Of a DNA stretch of 64,000 nt, positions 59,304 through 64,000 are shown piece after piece. A program made the position numbers and the translations under genes. The first letter of the stretch is position 1. Each line of letters opens with the position of its first letter. The DNA is from Mauremys mutica (lineage: Eukaryota; Chordata; Testudines; Geoemydidae): NCBI RefSeq assembly GCF_020497125.1, contig NC_059079.1:53517114-53581113 (forward strand), written 5' to 3'. Under the pieces are notes generated by a model that worked only from the letters and a program-made list of their open reading frames with translations, was not told where the DNA came from and did no database searches.

Positions 59304-60972
59304 ACAGGAAAGGATGGGATGATGGGTAGCGGGAGAGATGTAAGAGTGACTTGCAAATGAAACCTAAGCACTGAGAGAAGCCTCCCTAACACGTACTGGG
59401 CAAATTTCTCATACCTCAGTTTCAGCTAATTGACAGGAATAAATGTGTATCTAAAGTAAGCAAGAGTCTTCATGGTGTGGGATATCTGAGAGGGGTCAAA
59501 ACTCAGCTCCCCAGAATAATATTTATGTTTATGCAATATGCAGTTATACTTAGTGGGGCAAGCAAGCGTAATATAATGCAATAACTGTACACACACTGGG
59601 GAAGGGCCAAAACCAAATATCTTACTCACACTATTACTTTCACTGGGTTTGGTTCTTCTCTCAGTTAGTCCCTCACTCCAGCAAACACTGCCTTAAAATA
59701 TTCTTATAGAAGTGGTATTACGGTAGCAACTAGAGGCCTCAACTTTGATTGGAACCATTGCTCTAGGCACTGTATAAACACATAGTAAGATGAAGTTTTG
59801 CTTGGAATAGCTGACAATATAGAGAAAAGGTGGGAGAAAGAAAGTATTTTTATCCCTACTTTACAGATGTGGGAAACTGAGGCACAGAGCGATTCAAGGC
59901 CAGATTTGTAAAGGTATTTAAGCATCTGAAGATGCAGATAGGTGCCTAGTGGGATTTTCAAAAGCATTTAGGTGTCTAACTCCCATTGTCCCAAGAACTT
60001 AGATTACTTGAATCCCTTAGCCGCAAACCATCCTTTTTATCCCATACAGGTGTGTAGAGGAGGAGTTAACAGCAATTACTGAAGTTAATAGCAATACATC
60101 AGTTTAAACCCAGAGTGAGAGGAGAACTAGGCCCTTTGCTTTCCATGGGATAAGTCGTGTGGCTGAGGTAAGCAGGGTGCAGTTTAGTTATATTTGATAC
60201 AGTTATGAAAAGTATTTTATTTTCTAAATTCATATTATTCATTTCCCCCATTATTTTACAAACTTTAATCAGTAATAAACTACAGTGCTCAAAACCATCA
60301 TTCTATGACTGGAAAATTAATCATGTTGAAACATTTGCTTACTCCAATCAAGTTATATGCCTAGAATTGGTTTATAAAAAACAGATGTTTACATTCTTCT
60401 TCCCCTTCAACACTGACGTCATAAGAAGAAAGTACATAACAAGAGCTGTGCAAAATGTTCACAATAAAACCAAACACCATGGAGAACTTGCCTTGTGTGG
60501 AACTTCACTGGCAGAAAACTCAAACCAGGTTAGTCAAAATGCTCACATATCTTCTGAATAAAGATGCACCCAAGCCACAAAATTGGAATACAAATTTTGA
60601 ACACTTCAGAGACTGGAAGTATTGGATCTACGATTTTGGGTCAGTTCTTTATAAAGATAAGTTCCTGTTAATGTTTTTCCTCACGCAAAGAGCAGCCATA
60701 TGCTCTCATTGTTGTTACTTTTAAATTAAGGGGGGGGGGAGAAAGAACAGAAGCAATGTCTTCATGAGAAAGTAGTTTATCTCCCCTGTAACATACTGCA
60801 GCAACTCTTAAAACAAAATGTCTTTCACATGGACAAAGTTCTTAAAAATTTAAAGGCACGGTACAGGGAAAAATAAAATAAACTACAGTTTCATTAGAAG
60901 AAGAGCTGATATATTTAGATTGCCTAACAGTTTCCCTTATATAAGATTCTTATTTGTTTTGCTTTCTTTTAG
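59304..60972. other. HMCN1 upstream flank; includes MIR-like trace and an exon-like segment
   Basis: 59860-59905 (CTACTTTACAGATGTGGG, GAAACTGAGGCACAGAGCG) is a reverse MIR core. Around 60420-60529 a segment with an AG acceptor-like start (GACGTCATAAG) and a donor-like CAG|GTTAGT end is open in one frame. See the candidate exon to the right. Confidence 0.4.
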
Positions 60973-61089
60973 AATCTCGAACACCTTCCCTGTTTGCAGA
61001 AGGTCTTTGAAATTTGCAGGAGGAAAGTCCTCCGGCTAGAGAAGTGCTTTTATCATTGTCCCATGAAATTCCATTCACGTTTTGCTCAG
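60973..61089 (+). other. Unidentified exon-like segment, 39 open codons
   Basis: The polypyrimidine tract and acceptor TTTTGCTTTCTTTTAG end at 60972; the donor CAG|GTACAA begins at 61090. Between them 117 bp are open in phase 0 (NLEHLPCLQKVFEICRRKV, then LRLEKCFYHCPMKFHSRFAQ). The segment ending at 60529 is also phase 0 (NSNQ|V), so the two could join in frame. I do not recognise the product. Chance is a real possibility, since a 39-codon frame is open about one time in six at random. Confidence 0.3.
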
Positions 61090-62003
61090 GTACAATCCAT
61101 TGAAAAAAAATCACCATTTTTCATCTGAAACTTGCATTCTATAGGAAAGTGTTGGCAGCATGCCAAAATAATAACTGAACATGAACATTCTAAGGACAGA
61201 TCCAGGCCACTGCTAAAGCAGCAGCCACAGTGGGGACAACTTGAAGCTGCCAGACCACTTGCAACAGGACGGGGAAGGGAAGAGAGCCAAGCCAGGTTCC
61301 CTCTGACTAATCCCTTGGACCTAGCACATCATTCCAGTGGCCCATCCCACACTGCAACACTGTATGGTACACAAGGCAGAAGCTCCACAGCTCATGGATG
61401 AGGGGGTTGAGGAAGGAGAAAGGCTCTGGATTGTGCCCACTTCATCTACTCTAGCACCTTCCCACATTCCTCATCCCTGGGATAAAAGCCATCTCCCGCT
61501 CTCTACTAAATGTAGTTAGCCTTGTACCTGAGTAGTAATCTATAGTACAAAGCTGAAAGGCTCAAACCCTTCTCATGCTGCATTGTAAGAGAATTGTCAC
61601 CGTTGCCTGTAACAGAATTTGGTTTTACTGTGTTTTTTTTTAAAGATACACCCAGGTAATTACACACAAAAAGACTACATATAAAGAACTTTACTTAGTT
61701 TGCAAAATCAAGCACTGAGAAGTTAACAACGGCCAGATTTGTGATTGTCCATGCACTCTCAATTCTTCCTTTTTATGTGTGTTTGCATTATAATATCGTC
61801 ACTAATTTCTTCATTTCCTGACTTTTAAGCACTTAATCATGTAACCTTAATGTTCTTTTAATGTATGCTTTGTGTATGGAATTTGTCTGGTTATCCTAGG
61901 TCTCAGGTTAGGAAGAGAAAATAAAAAAATTGGACCTGATTATCTACTGCCTTGCACCTAGCACAGTCATTCACATCTATGTACAGTGAGTATATAATGG
62001 CAC
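61090..62003. other. Flank, nothing recognised
   Basis: A short open frame at 61132-61401 lacks domain signals. Confidence 0.4.
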
Positions 62004-62193
62004 CAGGGCCGGCTCCAGGCACCAGCACAGCAAGCAGGTGCCTGGAGCGGCCAATGAAGAGGGGCGGCACAGTCGGCTCTTCGGCGGCAATTCGGCAGAA
62101 GGAAGGAACCGCCACCGAATTGCCCCGCCGATCGTGATCACAGCTTTTTTTTCCCTGCCACTTGGGGTGGCAAAAACCCTGGAGCCGGCCCTG
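62004..62193. mobile_element. hAT MITE, 190 bp (CAGGGCCGGCTCC ends)
   Basis: CAGGGCCGGCTCCAGGCACC and CCTGGAGCCGGCCCTG are inverted; perfect 8-bp duplication AATGGCAC at 61996-62003 and 62194-62201. Same family as 41545-42243 and the 1-158 fragment. Confidence 0.93.
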
Positions 62194-62201
62194 AATGGCA
62201 C

Positions 62202-63334
62202 CATTATAGGTTGGCAGCATTTTATACGTGCTTTGCACAGCTGTAAATGATTACACCAGGTGCAATACAGTAGAGTATTAGACCCATTGATTTCTGCTCT
62301 CCCCTAACGGGTCTCAAATATAATACCAACAAAATGTCCAAGAAACAAAATGTCCTATTACGGAAGATAGGCGGGATCAGGTATTAGAAAAGCGATATAA
62401 AGGCGTTCACATTTAGGCAACAAGTTTGAATTCTGCTCAGGTCTTTCGGTGACTGAAAATTGTTACCTTCTAATGCCTGCCTATGGGAAATGAGTTTCTG
62501 GTTGAAGTCCAGTTCACAGTGAATAAGTGTCCAAACTTCAGAAACCACTGAAAATGTTTTCTGGTTTCCTTTGAAGCTAAATATCAAAACAATTGTATTT
62601 AAAGCTCTCATTACTCTTAATTACACAACAATCTGCCATTATAAAAATACACAAGATTCTTCCTCTCTCAGACCCCATGGACCACACTCAGCAGGCTACA
62701 TCTACCAGAACCTTTTCTCATGATGCTGCCTCTTTGGTCAGAAATCTCTGCACGTACACCAGATGCTTTAGACCATTTGGCCACAGGCATTTGACAAATT
62801 TCCCCACATATTATAAACATAAAACTCTTCTTCCCACACCTCCTCCAAATCCCATCTTCTTTCTTTCTTTGAACTTGATTCTTTGTTTTAAAGAAAGATG
62901 GAATCACTGTTTTTAGTTTGGGGTATCTAGCTACTGAGTCTCTCTCAAGATTATATCCTGTATATAGACACACTGTTAGTTAGGAGAGATTACATACAGA
63001 ATTCTCCACTTCATAAAATGTGTACAAAACTTTCTTATGTAAGTATTAAGCTGTCACTTATGTTTTTATATATTTTATGTATACACACACTAGTTATTGA
63101 TATAAGCCTAGATAATCATGCACTTGTAATAAGATCAAATCACTACTCTATAAATTCAACATGAAGTGATGTTTTGGGTCTTGATTTCCAGTTTCTCACA
63201 AGCTAAAACAAAAATAATTGGAAATGTTATGGGTGATGCATACACAGTATTTGGCATGGATAGGGTTAAAATGTCACCCATGAACAGGAATGCTACAATA
63301 GGTTTTTGCCCTTGTTGCAATTACTGCTGACATA
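62202..63334. other. Flank, nothing recognised
   Basis: AT-rich; no repeat ends or coding signals identified. Confidence 0.4.
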
Positions 63335-63400
63335 CTTTAAGGTCAGAAGGGACCATCATGATCATTTAATCAGCCATCCTGCACGTTGCAGGCTGAAGCT
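63335..63400. mobile_element. Short CR1-related fragment
   Basis: TTTAAGGTCAGAAGGGACCA, TCATGATCATTTAATCAG and CCTGCACGTTGCAGGC resemble the CR1/SINE tail family, with reduced identity. Confidence 0.5.
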
Positions 63401-64000
63401 CATTGCTCTGTTATGAAGCGCAAACAGAGATTAAAAAGGGGAAAGGGTTGAGGAATTGTTCTTTGGTTAAGTGGACAAACACTAGGACTCAGATTCACAC
63501 AGAGACCAAAAAGAGAGGGCCTTTCCATTTTGTAGGGGATTTTGTTATATAGATATCACCATGTGAATTGAGGGTACAAAACCGAGAAGTGTTGCAATTA
63601 AACCTGGACCATTTCCAGCCAGCAACTTCCACTTCTAGAGCTGTGGAGGGGGCCCAGCTTTAACTTGTTGTGGTTTTAGAACAAATCGCTGCTTTCCTGT
63701 TCCTTCCTCTCTCTCTGGCCAAAACATTGCCCATTATAGCTAAAACTCTCCTTAAAACAACAACAACAACAAACCTCCAGAGTGCGATCCCATTCAGAAT
63801 GAGATGAAAGAGGATAGTCTGGATGTTTCCCTAGGTTTCACCAGCTGTAAACGCTCACATTTGCTAGAGTCTGTATCAGCATCAAGAACCCCAAACATTC
63901 AAAAACCTCAAGTTTATACAACATAGTAAGTGTGGAGTTCTTTTTATTTGCCTCCTGATGGTTAATTTTTCAGAGTACAATTGGGTCACAGTTACAAACT
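63401..64000. other. Flank at the window end, nothing recognised
   Basis: A short AAC run at 63758-63773 and no other feature. Confidence 0.4.

Overview
The window looks like turtle (Testudines) nuclear DNA. Two things point there. First, it is dense with CR1 LINE fragments, a tRNA-derived SINE of the tortoise Cry I type whose 3' tail matches CR1, PIF/Harbinger and hAT DNA transposons, and solo LTRs. Second, the one host protein-coding exon I can name is the first coding exon of hemicentin-1 (HMCN1), on the minus strand at 48179-48467. Everything from 1 to 48178 is then most simply HMCN1 intron 1, and 48.9-64 kb is the promoter side and upstream flank. These assignments come from reading the sequence; no database search was run.

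Layout. 1-4821: an old two-gene Harbinger element (transposase remnant on +, Myb/SANT-like remnant on -), broken by a CR1 that itself carries a hAT MITE, and by a second small MITE. 5-25 kb: intron sequence with scattered MITEs, three Penelope-like or SINE-like insertions of inverted structure, a Cry I SINE, a 1.6-kb Harbinger deletion derivative and an 85-bp tandem duplication. 25.6-42.7 kb: three LTR-like repeats, several hAT and Harbinger MITEs, and CORE-SINE/MIR-like fragments. 42.7-48.2 kb: mostly unrecognised intron sequence. 48.2-48.96 kb: HMCN1 exon 1, 5' UTR and putative promoter. 50.7-57.2 kb: a hAT transposase relic cut in two by a nearly complete 4786-bp Harbinger element. 58-64 kb: a hAT MITE containing a solo LTR, more MITEs, and one exon-like open segment I cannot identify.

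No host operon-like cooperation is visible. The one multi-gene unit is the Harbinger element: a DDE transposase with a single in-frame TGA and a convergent Myb/SANT-like DNA-binding gene, between terminal inverted repeats and a TAA target duplication. The most unusual signal is a hammerhead-ribozyme-like core (CTGACGA, stem II, GAAA) in the Penelope-like repeats at 5.7, 16.5, 21.8 and 22.06 kb.
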